Source: Gracilaria caudata (lineage: Eukaryota; Rhodophyta; Florideophyceae; Gracilariales; Gracilariaceae). Taken from it: a stretch of DNA of 19,192 nucleotides. The notes under the pieces are model-generated. The model was not told the DNA's origin. It was given only the letters and a program-made list of their open reading frames with translations, and made no database searches. Within the stretch, counting starts at the first letter, position 1. Every line of letters starts with the position of its first letter. The translations under genes and the position numbers were made by a program. This document shows, one piece after another, positions 1-7,933 of this stretch. The stretch is taken from assembly GCA_030374735.1 (NCBI GenBank), contig JASCIV010000423.1, positions 1 to 19,192 of the forward strand, written 5' to 3'.

Positions 1-789
1 GCGGTCCGTTATCGGTCAGAAGGTACTGAGGAGCCCCATAGGGAAATACCCAGTGCTCCAAGAAGGCAAGGGCGATGTTAGTTGCTTGTGTGGCCTTCAA
101 AGGTATTGATCGAGCCATTTTGGTAAACCGGTCGGTGATGACCAGTACAAAGCGGTTCCCATGTGGGGTATTTGGCAGCGGGCCCAGGATGTCCATGGCC
201 ACAAATTCCAGAGGGCCCGCAGCGGGAAACAGCTTGAGGAACTTCTGATGCTTGTGCAATGTTCTTCGTACCGCACCGCACGAACGACAGTCCTTGACGG
301 TTTTGTGGACGTCATTAGCCATGAATGGCCTATAAAAGTCCCGTCGTAGGTTCTCGTACATCCTTCTCCCTCCCGGGTGACCAGCCAGCCTGGGATAGTG
401 GGATAAGTATAGCACGCCGTCCCGAAGGGAGCATGGCACTAAGCGCTGTACTGCTCCATCCAGCGGCGATGTCCTAGACAGGAAACCGTGATGATCATAC
501 CCAAAGCGAGAGAGGCGCATGCCAACCGTCTTGGCCACACTCCGGCACCACAGGTCCTTGGCCTGGGCCTCTAGAAACTCCTTGCGTGTAATTGGGAGGA
601 CGTCCTTCTCCTCCTCTTCAACAGCGAACGTTTCGCACCCTGTGGGTCCATCCAGCTCCTCGGGCTCGTCCCAATCGAGAAGAACGTTTTCGTAGATGGT
701 CTCCCCTTCTTGGACTATAGCAACGAGGCAGTCGCATCTCACTGTGGGCTCTGTTGCGAAACAAGGAATGTCGTTCTCAAGAGGACCCT
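1..789 (-). pseudogene. Ty3/gypsy integrase (N-terminal zinc domain and part of core), runs off window edge
   Basis: This is the integrase end of a gypsy polyprotein, which inserts retroelement cDNA into chromosomal DNA. Read on the minus strand, the frame is open without a stop from about 1068 down to position 1. After the RNase H end (HQAADAKSRL near 815) comes a linker, then the HHCC zinc domain: His at 398-400, His at 377-379, Cys at 287-289 and Cys at 278-280 (CRSC). The catalytic core follows with VAMDILGP (first Asp at 191-193) and LLTDNG (second Asp at 11-13), about 60 residues apart as is usual for this family. The third catalytic residue (Glu) lies beyond the window. This stretch itself shows no lesion, but the same element is broken upstream in RNase H, RT and gag. 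No LTR is visible because the window ends inside integrase. Confidence 0.93.
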
Positions 790-1861
790 CTTCAAGTCCA
801 TCTGTGGTCAGTCGCGACTTTGCATCAGCGGCCTGATGCTTGACCCCTGCGCGATGTACCACGTCGAAATCAAACTCAGAGGGCCGTAGTCGACATCTGG
901 CGAGTCTGCCCGAACAATCGGCCAAGTTGAGGATCCACCTCAGCGAGTGGTGGTCGGTCCTCACTGTGAACCTGTCACCTTCCAAACATGGCCTGAGTAG
1001 GAGCATTGCCCACACTACAGCGAGAAATTCTTTCTCAGTTGTAGTAGCGACAGAGAACGGCTCCAATACCCAACGGGTTTGTACTCCTTCCCATCGGGTT
1101 GCTGTTGAAGGAGCGTGCAACCAAGTTGGACATCGCAAGCGTCGGTGTCCAACATGTACGGACGACCAAGAACGGGCAGTGCCAGGATAGGTGGAGAGAT
1201 CAAACGATCTCGTAAATCCTGAAAGGCCTGATACTCCTCGTCGTTGAGTATCCCAAAGCGGTCTGGTTGTCCTTTCTCGAGCTTCCTATTCAGGGGTCCT
1301 GCAATGCGCGCAGAGTTAGGGACGAAACGTCTGGAGACGTTCCATAGACCTATTTAGGACCTAATTTCCGTCTGGGACGTGGGCGATTTAGCCTGCCGAA
1401 TGATAACGCACGTCCGTTGGGAAACTTGCAACTTTCTGGGCCGCACTACGTGTCCTAGGTAGTCCACAGAGGCCTGGAAGCAGAAGCACTTCTTCAGCTT
1501 CAGAGTGATCTCAGCGTCCCGTAAAAGGGTCACCAATTGGCGCACGTGCCGGAAATGTTCATCTACCGATCTGGAGTAGATGATGACATCATCCAAGTAC
1601 ATAAAAGCGTACTCCCATTTGACCCTATTGAGGATGATGTCGAGTGCCCTCTGAAAGGTAGCGGGTGCGTTTTTCAACCCAAAGAGCATTCGGATAAAGC
1701 GTTAGAGACCCATGTGGGAGGTGAAGGTCGTTTTGTCGCGATCCTCGTCCGCACTCTGGACCTGCCAATACCCACTATTGGCATCGAGGGTCGAAAAGAT
1801 TGTGGCTTTCCCAAGGGATTCAATGCACTCGTTTATGCGTGGGATCGGATAAGCGTCCCGT
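790..1861 (-). pseudogene. Ty3/gypsy reverse transcriptase 3' half plus RNase H, broken
   Basis: The minus-strand frame begins at the insertion junction with RDAYPIPR and continues through STLDANSGYWQV (first catalytic Asp of RT), FGLKNAPATFQ and the YLDD box (1588-1599). RNase H follows with YMLDTDA and ends with the DHHSLRWIL and FDFDVVHRAGVKHQAADA blocks typical of gypsy elements. Three lesions are visible. A TAA at 1702-1704 sits where this family has Tyr in GL-Y-RF. A second TAA lies at 1352-1354, just before IGLWNVSRRFVPN. A frameshift with loss of a few codons near 1035 separates GYWSRSLS from TTEKEFLAVVWA. The N-terminal half of the same RT is about 14.8 kb away at 16689-16885, and the two halves rejoin in frame. 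The copy cannot encode an intact polyprotein. Confidence 0.93.
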
Positions 1862-1866
1862 GGGTT
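1862..1866. repeat. Target-site duplication GGGTT, left copy
   Basis: GGGTT is found here and again at 16689-16693, immediately outside the two ends of the 14.8-kb block. The match can be stretched to GGGTTCA (1862-1868 and 16689-16695) if the element is taken to start two bases later. Keeping one copy and deleting everything between restores the gypsy RT reading frame, so this is read as the duplicated target of the insertion. The 5-bp version is preferred because it leaves matching CAGAG termini on both ends. Confidence 0.8.
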
Positions 1867-2374
1867 CAGAGCGTTTCCAGAGAGGCACCTTGATGCGCCA
1901 TGAATGTCCAGATGGTACACGTTGGATGGTTTGGCGATCACTATGATATCCTGGCGATGCGCCGTAGATGCTGGCGAAATCTTTTGAGCAAAATTGAATA
2001 CTGACTAGACGCCCCCAGGATGTCCGGCGTGGTTCACTGAACACCCGAGAGAAGTACGAGATGATTAATTGAAACCCCTCGAGTATCTCAGGTACGTCCA
2101 AGCCCAGGAGTTGGTGTTGCACATCGCACTGTTTTGGAGCACCTACAAAGTTACCTTGGTGTAATAATTAGAAAATGACCTCCTTGCTCCGTGCTGTGGG
2201 ATTTTGATCTTACTCTATCCTTTCTGTCCACTTGCGTTCCTCATAGGCCTTGTACTTCTTTCCTTCACCATATTGGGGATGTTATTGCTGTAAGACATCC
2301 AGATTCAGCACCGCCCGCTCCAGAGCCGCCCACGCCCTCTGCGTCTGCTTTGTGTCGCTATTTCTCTTTCGACA
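1867..2374. repeat. Left terminal and subterminal repeat region of the 14.8-kb transposon
   Basis: No gene is seen here. The stretch starts CAGAGCGTTTCCAGAGAGG and carries scattered short motifs that recur, inverted, at the other end of the element: GATGCGCCATGAATGTCC at 1892-1909, GATGCGCC again near 1955, GATATCC near 1945 and GGATGTCC near 2017. In CACTA-type elements such subterminal motifs bind transposon-encoded proteins; that role is inferred here. ORFs crossing 1820-2122 on the minus strand straddle the junction and are not counted as genes. From about 2170 to 2374 only chance ORFs are seen. Confidence 0.6.
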
Positions 2375-2647
2375 ATGGTTTCATCCTCTACACGCAATGC
2401 AAAGTTACCGCATCTGGTGCTTTTTCATCTACGGTGCAACTTAGTCCGCCCTATCAATCGTCGTGCCTCCATCGCCAACACAATCACGACCGCGCTTCAA
2501 GACACGCATTCAATCATTCTGTACTCGCATCGCAATCGAGCCGCAGTCGCCGCGCGCGCCGATTGCGCACCCACGCTGGACGCGCTCGCACAGTCCATGC
2601 TGCACTCCTCCTCCTTCTTCGATGACCGTGTTTTGTCCTCCTTTTAA

Positions 2648-3529
2648 AAACTGGCGACAACTCAAACGCGTCTCACCAATTATGAACTACTGATCAGCGT
2701 GTTGGAATGCTATATGGCGCTACAAATCCGACACAACCAAACAGAGCAAGCGTGTGAACCCTCATCGCCCGTGGTTTCGTCACGAGCCTCCTCTAGCCAC
2801 TCGCCGTCGTCGCAACTGAAACAAGAACCGTCTGTGTTCCATGCGTTGCAACCGCCGTCCATCACACCCGTGGAATATCTTCGTCGTCTTGCGCGCTAGG
2901 CGTTCTGCTCTCGTTCCGCGTTCACGCTCGCGTTCTACTATCTAGAAAAGATCGCCAATTTGCGACAAACATGTCTCACCATCGATTCGATCGGCATTCA
3001 TCGTCTGTTGCTCACGGCCACCTTACTGGCCACCAAGATGGTAGAAGACATTCCGTACGACAACGCCTATTTCGCAAAGGTCGGCGGCTTGGACGTCAAG
3101 GAGCTCAACATGCTCAAATTGGATATGCTTCGTGTACTCCACTTCGAACTCTGCATCAGCGCCAAGCAGTTTGAGAATTTCAAACGCTCTTTTCTGAGCG
3201 ACTTTCCGTCGTGTGAAGACTCACTGCTTGCCATGTTGCACGAACGGCTACGAAATATGGGATATTCACTGGATGAACTACTACCGTTTTCTTCGCCCGT
3301 GTCGTCACTGGATGACTTTTCCTCCGATCATGTGCGGTACCAACTTATTTTCTTGTTGTGCTCACTGACCGCAGGCTATGCTACCGCACAGAAAATTTTC
3401 GCACCGCATCCACGTAGCATGTCGAGCGCGTTTGCAACACAACACCATACTCACAAGCCCCCCTCCCCCTCCTCCCTCCCTTTCGTTCCCACAACCACGA
3501 CTTGTAAAGTGAAGCGTCTGCGAGAATAA
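2648..3529 (+). pseudogene. PHO80/P-type (CYCU-like) cyclin, interrupted by one in-frame stop
   Basis: Cyclins of the PHO80/P/U group bind and activate a Pho85-like kinase and act in nutrient signalling or the cell cycle. One frame carries ELLISVLECYMALQIRHN, then a Ser-rich linker, SVFHALQPPSITPVEYLRRLAR, and the cyclin box continuing with SAFTLAFYYLEKI, IHRLLLTATLLATKMVEDI, YFAKVGGLDVKELNMLKLDML and FELCISAKQFENF. The family usually has Tyr after RLAR; here that codon is TAG (2897-2899), followed directly in the same frame by AFCS. The C-terminal tail is Ser/Pro/Thr-rich and ends in a basic KVKRLRE. The start is unresolved: the same frame extends up to an ATG at 2375 but is crossed by TAA at 2645-2647, and that upstream part has no recognisable homology. 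Family assignment is confident; function of this copy is unlikely unless the TAG is an artefact. Confidence 0.85.
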
Positions 3530-3851
3530 CAGCGACGCGTTTGTTATAACATACAGTACGAAGGTACAAAGGTAGCAGATAGCGTTTCCGCCGGCGACGG
3601 AGTCTTCTCGCCGCGCAAACTGTACTCACGCGTAATCGCCACTGCATCAACGGCGCCAGCAGCGCCGGAATCTGCGCGCCAGTCAACGGTCAGCAAAAGG
3701 TCGCACGCAGCTTACAGCAAATCAAGCGTGCCACTTGTCACGCTCCGTTCGCCTCGCCTCACCGTCCGTTTTCCTTTCGCGCCCCTTTTTCTTTCTCCGC
3801 TTCCGCACCTGTGCTGGGCTCCCTCGCGTGCGTGCGGTGCGCGGCGCTGAG
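3530..3851. other. Intergenic region between cyclin and PPWD1
   Basis: No gene is supported in these 320 bases. Short overlapping ORFs on the minus strand are compositional: the sequence is rich in CG and in TCG/CGC triplets. The region lies upstream of PPWD1 and would hold its promoter, but no recognisable element such as a TATA box stands out. The ATG at 3852 is in frame with PPWD1 but is followed at once by TAA. Confidence 0.5.
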
Positions 3852-5615
3852 ATGTAATCATCGTCGTCGTCGTCGCGCCGCTCATCGCCGCCGTTGGGCC
3901 CTGTCGTTCCGCCGCGAGCAAACGCACCGCCCCGGAAGAAACGGCGGGTTGAACATGTCGCGCATGTGTGCGAGGCTGTTACATCAGTGCCGTCGCACCT
4001 TCCGAACCGTCCTTTGCATGGACGTTCCCATATGATTCGACGCCCCATACGATGTGTGCTGACGTCGTCGTCACGCCTCAACGTCGCTTCATTGGATGCA
4101 TCACTCAGGTTTTGGGCACGATCCACTACCCCACCGTCGTCACCCACCTCGCAACAGCAGCCTGAACCGCGCGAAGACCCGCGCACTGGTGCAAATGTTG
4201 TGGCCGACAAGTTGCATTTTTTGAAACGATTGCTGGCGCATAAGGCGTCTCTGTTGGCCACGGGTTTGTCCAGACGCGCCGACGAGTTGATCACGACCAG
4301 TGCCGCAGATGGTACGCTCAAACTGTTCTCGACGCACTCCTTTGAACTTCTGCATGTGCATACGTTATCGTTCGAGCTTGGAGCAGTGTTGCTGCACCTC
4401 GAGCTACTGTCCGTGCGTATCGCGCTTGTGTCGCACAATCAGTCACCCACAGTAGCTTTTTTCAGCTTGCCCGAGTTGCAGCATCGATGTGACCTCGCCA
4501 ATCCGCACGCCAAACCGCTCACACTTGCGACGTACAACCATACGTACTCTGCAGTCATCTCCATTGAGGAGGCGAATGTGATCGACTACTGGTCTCTCAA
4601 ACGAGACGGCGCCTCGTTTCAGCTTTCTGTGCACATTCCTTCACTGCAGTTTCCATCAAAGTTACGCACGCATCTGTTCTATTTTGCGAGCAACGCGCTT
4701 GGGGCTACTGCGTTGGAAGTGTCGCCTCGCGGCTCTCTCTTTGTTGTTGTTGATCAGCAAAGCAGAATTCACATCTACCAGTTTTTGACCGGCAATCGGC
4801 AGTCTACGATTGATCTTTCGCTCTCATCAATACGAGCAGCTGTCAAGTACAATGCGTACGAGTCACCAGGCTTGAACCATCAACATTTTGAGGACAGATT
4901 GGCTACAGAAAGTGTGCTTGAAAAACATCAACAGCTGCGGGCGCAGAACAACGTCGTGTTCGACGAGACCGGCCATTACGTTTTGCATGCTACCGTGTTA
5001 GGAATCCATATGATCCATGTATCGTCCTGCAACACCGTTTTCATATTCGGATTAAATGAACACCGGTATCGATTTGTTAACGTTTCTATATGCGCCGCAG
5101 ACACCATTGACCGTCAGAATGGTATTCCCACGTCGTCACAACCGCTCGTTGTGGCATCAGCGTTTAACAGTCAGCGGATTAATCTGTCTGAAGCCGCGAC
5201 CCAAGTTTCTACAAAAAGCAGAAACGTAATGAATGAACCGCTATACACGGATTCCCCCTCGCTCTCCGCACCACCTCCTACAGAGCTTTCCAGCAAGACC
5301 CCAGTACCCGAACATCTTGCAAAACAAGTCACGCTTCACACCAGTCTCGGAGACATTTCGTTACAACTTTTTGCGCAACAGGCGCCCAAGATGGTGTACA
5401 ACTTCACCACGCATGCGTGAAATGGCTATTACAATGGCGTCATATTTCATCGCGTGATTCGAGGATTCATGGTACAAACTAGTGATCTCGATGGCGATGG
5501 AACGGGTGGTGAGTCTATCTGGGGCACTGAAGTTAAAGATGAGATGAACGCTTCACTTAAACATGAAGTCGGCACCATGTCGATGGCCAACGCAGGACCC
5601 GACACAAACGGATCG

Positions 5616-5758
5616 GTGAGTCGTATTCTACCTTACTTTCTTTTCCTACCGCTGAATTCACGTCACTAGCGGTTTTGATGAGCATGCTGTGATTGCTGCC
5701 ACTTTGTTACTAACTAGTGCGCTGTAAATTCTTACCTCTGTGTCACGCGCCTTGGTAG
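5616..5758 (+). other. Intron 1 of the PPWD1-like gene
   Basis: The intron begins GTGAGT after the codon for Ser in TNGS and ends TTGGTAG before CAA TTC TTC (QFF). It lies at phase 0 and contains stops in the reading frame. The junction reproduces the conserved cyclophilin sequence NGSQFF, which supports both splice sites. Its presence shows that the gene copy derives from genomic DNA and not from a processed transcript. Confidence 0.85.
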
Positions 5759-5816
5759 CAATTCTTCGTTACATGTGAGGCTACTCTACATTTAAATGGA
5801 AAGCACACTGTGTTTC

Positions 5817-6104
5817 CTAAGTCATGCCTGAGATTCAGAGCACCTGCATTCGGAGATGAACGTTGCTGGTAGATGAAGCAAGAATCGACGCGTTTCTTTA
5901 ATGAGGCCGACACAGCTCCTGCCATCCTGTGAAGGCGGCCGCATCAAGTGATGACAACAAGGCATATCATGACACTAACGAACTGTTCCAATTTTAATCT
6001 TGTGTCGTTTGGACTGCACTCCGCCACTGGACACGCTCCTAAACCTCGTTTGCGTGAACTCCTATCGCATGACACATCATGTTTCTGTGTCATGGTGATT
6101 TCAG
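5817..6104 (+). other. Intron 2 of the PPWD1-like gene, donor site destroyed
   Basis: Cyclophilins continue TVF with GKV. The KV part begins exon 3 after TTTCAG at 6105, so the upstream exon should end TTT-G followed by GTAAGT. The sequence instead reads TTTCCTAAGT (from 5813). A GG-to-CC change at this point would turn a consensus donor into a non-functional site. The acceptor looks normal. Read-through would add a short unrelated tail after HTVF. Confidence 0.65.
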
Positions 6105-6220
6105 GCAAAGTGATGAAGGGTATGAAAGTGGTAAAACAGATAGAAGCTGTGGAAAGAAACAAGCACGATAAACCAGTGGATGTTGTTCGAATTGAAAGCA
6201 TTTCGGTTCACTCGGAATGA

Positions 6221-6635
6221 AGCACTTCATGCACTGGATTGCAAGCAACAAGAAACAAAAGTGTTCAGAGGGGATGAGGAAACAAATTGCTACAGTACGC
6301 TTGACTTGAGTGAAAGCGGTGAAATATGAAAGCAAGCCATTATCAACAGAGAACGCGAGCAAAGCCTAGAACACGATAGTCGTTGTAAGCGATTACATTG
6401 GAGCACGGATGAACGGCATTTCAAGCGTACGCCATGTGTACGCGGTGACATAATCGACAGGGTGCCTCATGGAAAGAAGGATTTGTAACGGTGATCCGTG
6501 AAAGATATTGCAAGGCTGATCGACGGCAACTTTCTTTCTTTGATACGTTCGGGAAGTATTATGGCTTCACGTTTAGCCATCACAGGAACGACAGTACGCA
6601 GTTCGGACATCTGTGCAAGAAGACTAAAGGGCCTC
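6221..6635. other. Intergenic region between PPWD1 and a minus-strand gene
   Basis: About 400 bases separate the 3' ends of two convergent genes. Only short or antisense ORFs are present, and no repeat, hairpin or RNA gene was recognised. It presumably holds the two 3' ends; no canonical AATAAA signal was seen. Confidence 0.45.
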
Positions 6636-7183
6636 TCAAGGCGTAGGCTGATCTGATTGCGACGGCGGCGGTGGCGGCGGCGACGGTGGTATAACACGCA
6701 CCTCGTTGAATGCAGGTGGTATGTAAAGGCTACGATCCAGATCCAGCTCCTGTTCATTGGGATGAAGAGTTGAAGTATGGTCATCACAATCGGGAGCTCG
6801 TGAGCTGCCGTGTACAGCTGGTTCGTCGTTCTCCGAAAGTGGACTGACATCATAAACATCGCGATAATCCATGGCAGACAAAACAGCGCAGGTCCCATCC
6901 AGCTGCAGAGAAACCCTCCTTCCAAACGATTCTGTATAATAATTGACGTGGCTAATCTCGCAATCCGACAAGGGATGCATGTACGTCTTGTCAGAGGGCA
7001 AAGACTCGGTCAGGCCGTAATCAACCACGAGCTCCTTCTCAACATCCGATACCAAGCGCGTTCAAAAGCTTCCGTAATCCTTCTCAAGAAGCGCGCAGCC
7101 AGCTTATTGACGCGCGCCAATAGCGAAGAACCCATGCAGGAAGCAGCAAACGTCTCTAGCGCATTGAAAACAGCGCGATCCAT
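6636..7183 (-). pseudogene. Hypothetical acidic protein with proline-rich tail, probably frameshifted
   Basis: I do not recognise this protein. From an ATG at 7181-7183 the minus strand encodes MDRAVFNALETFAASCMG, then a basic helical stretch (LARVNKLAARFLRRITEAFERA). Near 7055 the coding signal passes to another frame (VSDVEKELVVDYGLTESLPS), which stays open to 6636. The second part is acidic (DVYDVSPLSENDEPAV, ELDLDRSLY) and ends in a polyproline run, IPPSPPPPPPS. The change of frame with no usable intron suggests a one-base indel. An overlapping plus-strand ORF (6810-7433) looks less protein-like, without the acidic and proline-rich order. The gene is transcribed toward PPWD1. Confidence that it is, or was, coding is moderate. 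Confidence 0.4.
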
Positions 7184-7933
7184 GGTGAAGAGTGTTCAAG
7201 GAGGGCCGCGCGCCAGACCACCGCCAGTTATGACTCGCGCTGGTGTGCTTCTTTGCGAAGCGCACGCGACGAGATGGGCGGGCGCATCTCCGCAAGGACA
7301 CACTGCCTTCTACGACTGGTATCCGCACATCGAGCGGCGCGATGAGGTGCAAAACGGTGCAGCGGGACGCAAGGCGCGAAAGCAATCATGGCGAACGAGA
7401 GCAGCGGCGCAGCTCCATCGCGGGCAAAAATGAAAGCGCGGCACGGCAGCTTCCGCGAAGGGCGCGGCGATGGGAAGGGCTGCGAAGGGCCGGGGGGGGA
7501 ATGGCTACGGGTGATGAGGGGACATGACCGGAGAGAGGCGGTGGGTTGGTGGCGCGGCCAAGTACTTAGTTTCCACGCACTTGGCGGCGGTGGCAATATT
7601 TTGGCTGGCGTTGAGGGCGAAAAGGTGCATCTACTTGCAAGTGACCAATGAGCGCGCCCGCGGCGAGTGGCACAGAGATGAGTACTCCATGCGCCGTGGA
7701 AGTGCGGGCGCCGCCGCCAGCGCTGTCGATAACGCACGCCACGCTCATCGCCGGCCACGCAAACAATATCTGCCACGCCACACGCAAGATTTACGCGGTG
7801 CGCCGTCGCGCCGTTGGAAACTACAAACAGAAGGGCGACGCTCAAGTGGCCACACCGGCCCCGTCCAGCTCTTGCGTGCCGCCCATAGCGTCGTGCACCG
7901 CCCCGCTGCCAATCTGTAAAATCAGTCTGTCGT
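7184..7933. other. GC-rich region with no convincing gene
   Basis: This 750-base stretch has several long overlapping ORFs on both strands (for example 7228-7845 minus and 7524-7919 plus). They are what GC-rich DNA with few stop codons produces, and none has recognisable domains. It includes an eight-G run near 7491-7500. It sits upstream of the minus-strand gene at 6636-7183 and downstream of the coiled-coil gene, so it may hold the promoter of the former. Confidence 0.45.

Larger units (their letters stand above)
1..1866 (-). mobile_element. Ty3/gypsy LTR retrotransposon, downstream segment (RT 3' half to integrase)
   Basis: This is one half of a single gypsy element split by the 14.8-kb insertion at 1867-16688. 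The order on the minus strand is RT, RNase H, integrase, which is the Ty3/gypsy order and not the Ty1/copia order. The segment ends exactly where the 16689-19192 segment needs to be continued: the RT frame stops at FLNP on the right and resumes at RDAYPIPR here. The LTR that should follow integrase lies outside the window. Confidence 0.92.
3852..6220 (+). pseudogene. PPWD1: PPWD1-type WD40-cyclophilin (peptidyl-prolyl isomerase), three exons, disrupted
   Basis: PPWD1 is a spliceosome-associated peptidyl-prolyl cis-trans isomerase with an N-terminal WD40 propeller and a C-terminal cyclophilin domain. Exon 1 carries a basic KKRRVEH segment, LHGRSHMIRRP (matching the conserved MYERSYMHRD block), WD-type blades ending LRFW, TLKLFS, VIDYWS and RIHIYQFLTGN, the family block LATESVLEKHQQLR...NVVFDETGHYVLHATVLGI, and the cyclophilin start VTLHTSLGDISLQLF. 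Exon 1 ends at 5615 (DTNGS) before GTGAGT. Exon 2 runs from 5759 (QFFVTCEATLHLNGKHTVF) to 5815/5816. Exon 3 runs from 6105 (KVMKGMKVVKQ) to the TGA at 6218-6220. Catalytic FHRV and GFMVQ are kept; the cyclosporin-binding Trp is His. Lesions: TGA at 5418-5420 in HA-R-NGYYNG (probably from CGA), a lost donor at intron 2 (CCTAAGT where GGTAAGT is expected), and TAA right after the only nearby ATG (3852). Confidence 0.9.

Noticed and set aside
1820..2122. Minus-strand 100-residue ORF resembling an extension of the left gypsy RT region
   Set aside because: It crosses the mapped insertion junction and is out of frame with RT. No RT N-terminal motif is found beyond 1866; the true N-terminal part is at 16689-16885.
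3722..4438. Minus-strand 238-residue ORF
   Set aside because: It overlaps the N-terminal region of PPWD1, whose homology is clear; the antisense product is a run of Arg, Asp and Gly from TCG/CGT repeats.
5948..6220. Independent 90-residue plus-strand gene
   Set aside because: Its second half is the last exon of PPWD1 (KVMKGMKVVKQ onward) and its first half is intron sequence.
6810..7433. Plus-strand 207-residue ORF
   Set aside because: The overlapping minus-strand frames have more protein-like acidic and proline-rich order; the plus ORF runs on into GC-rich non-coding sequence.
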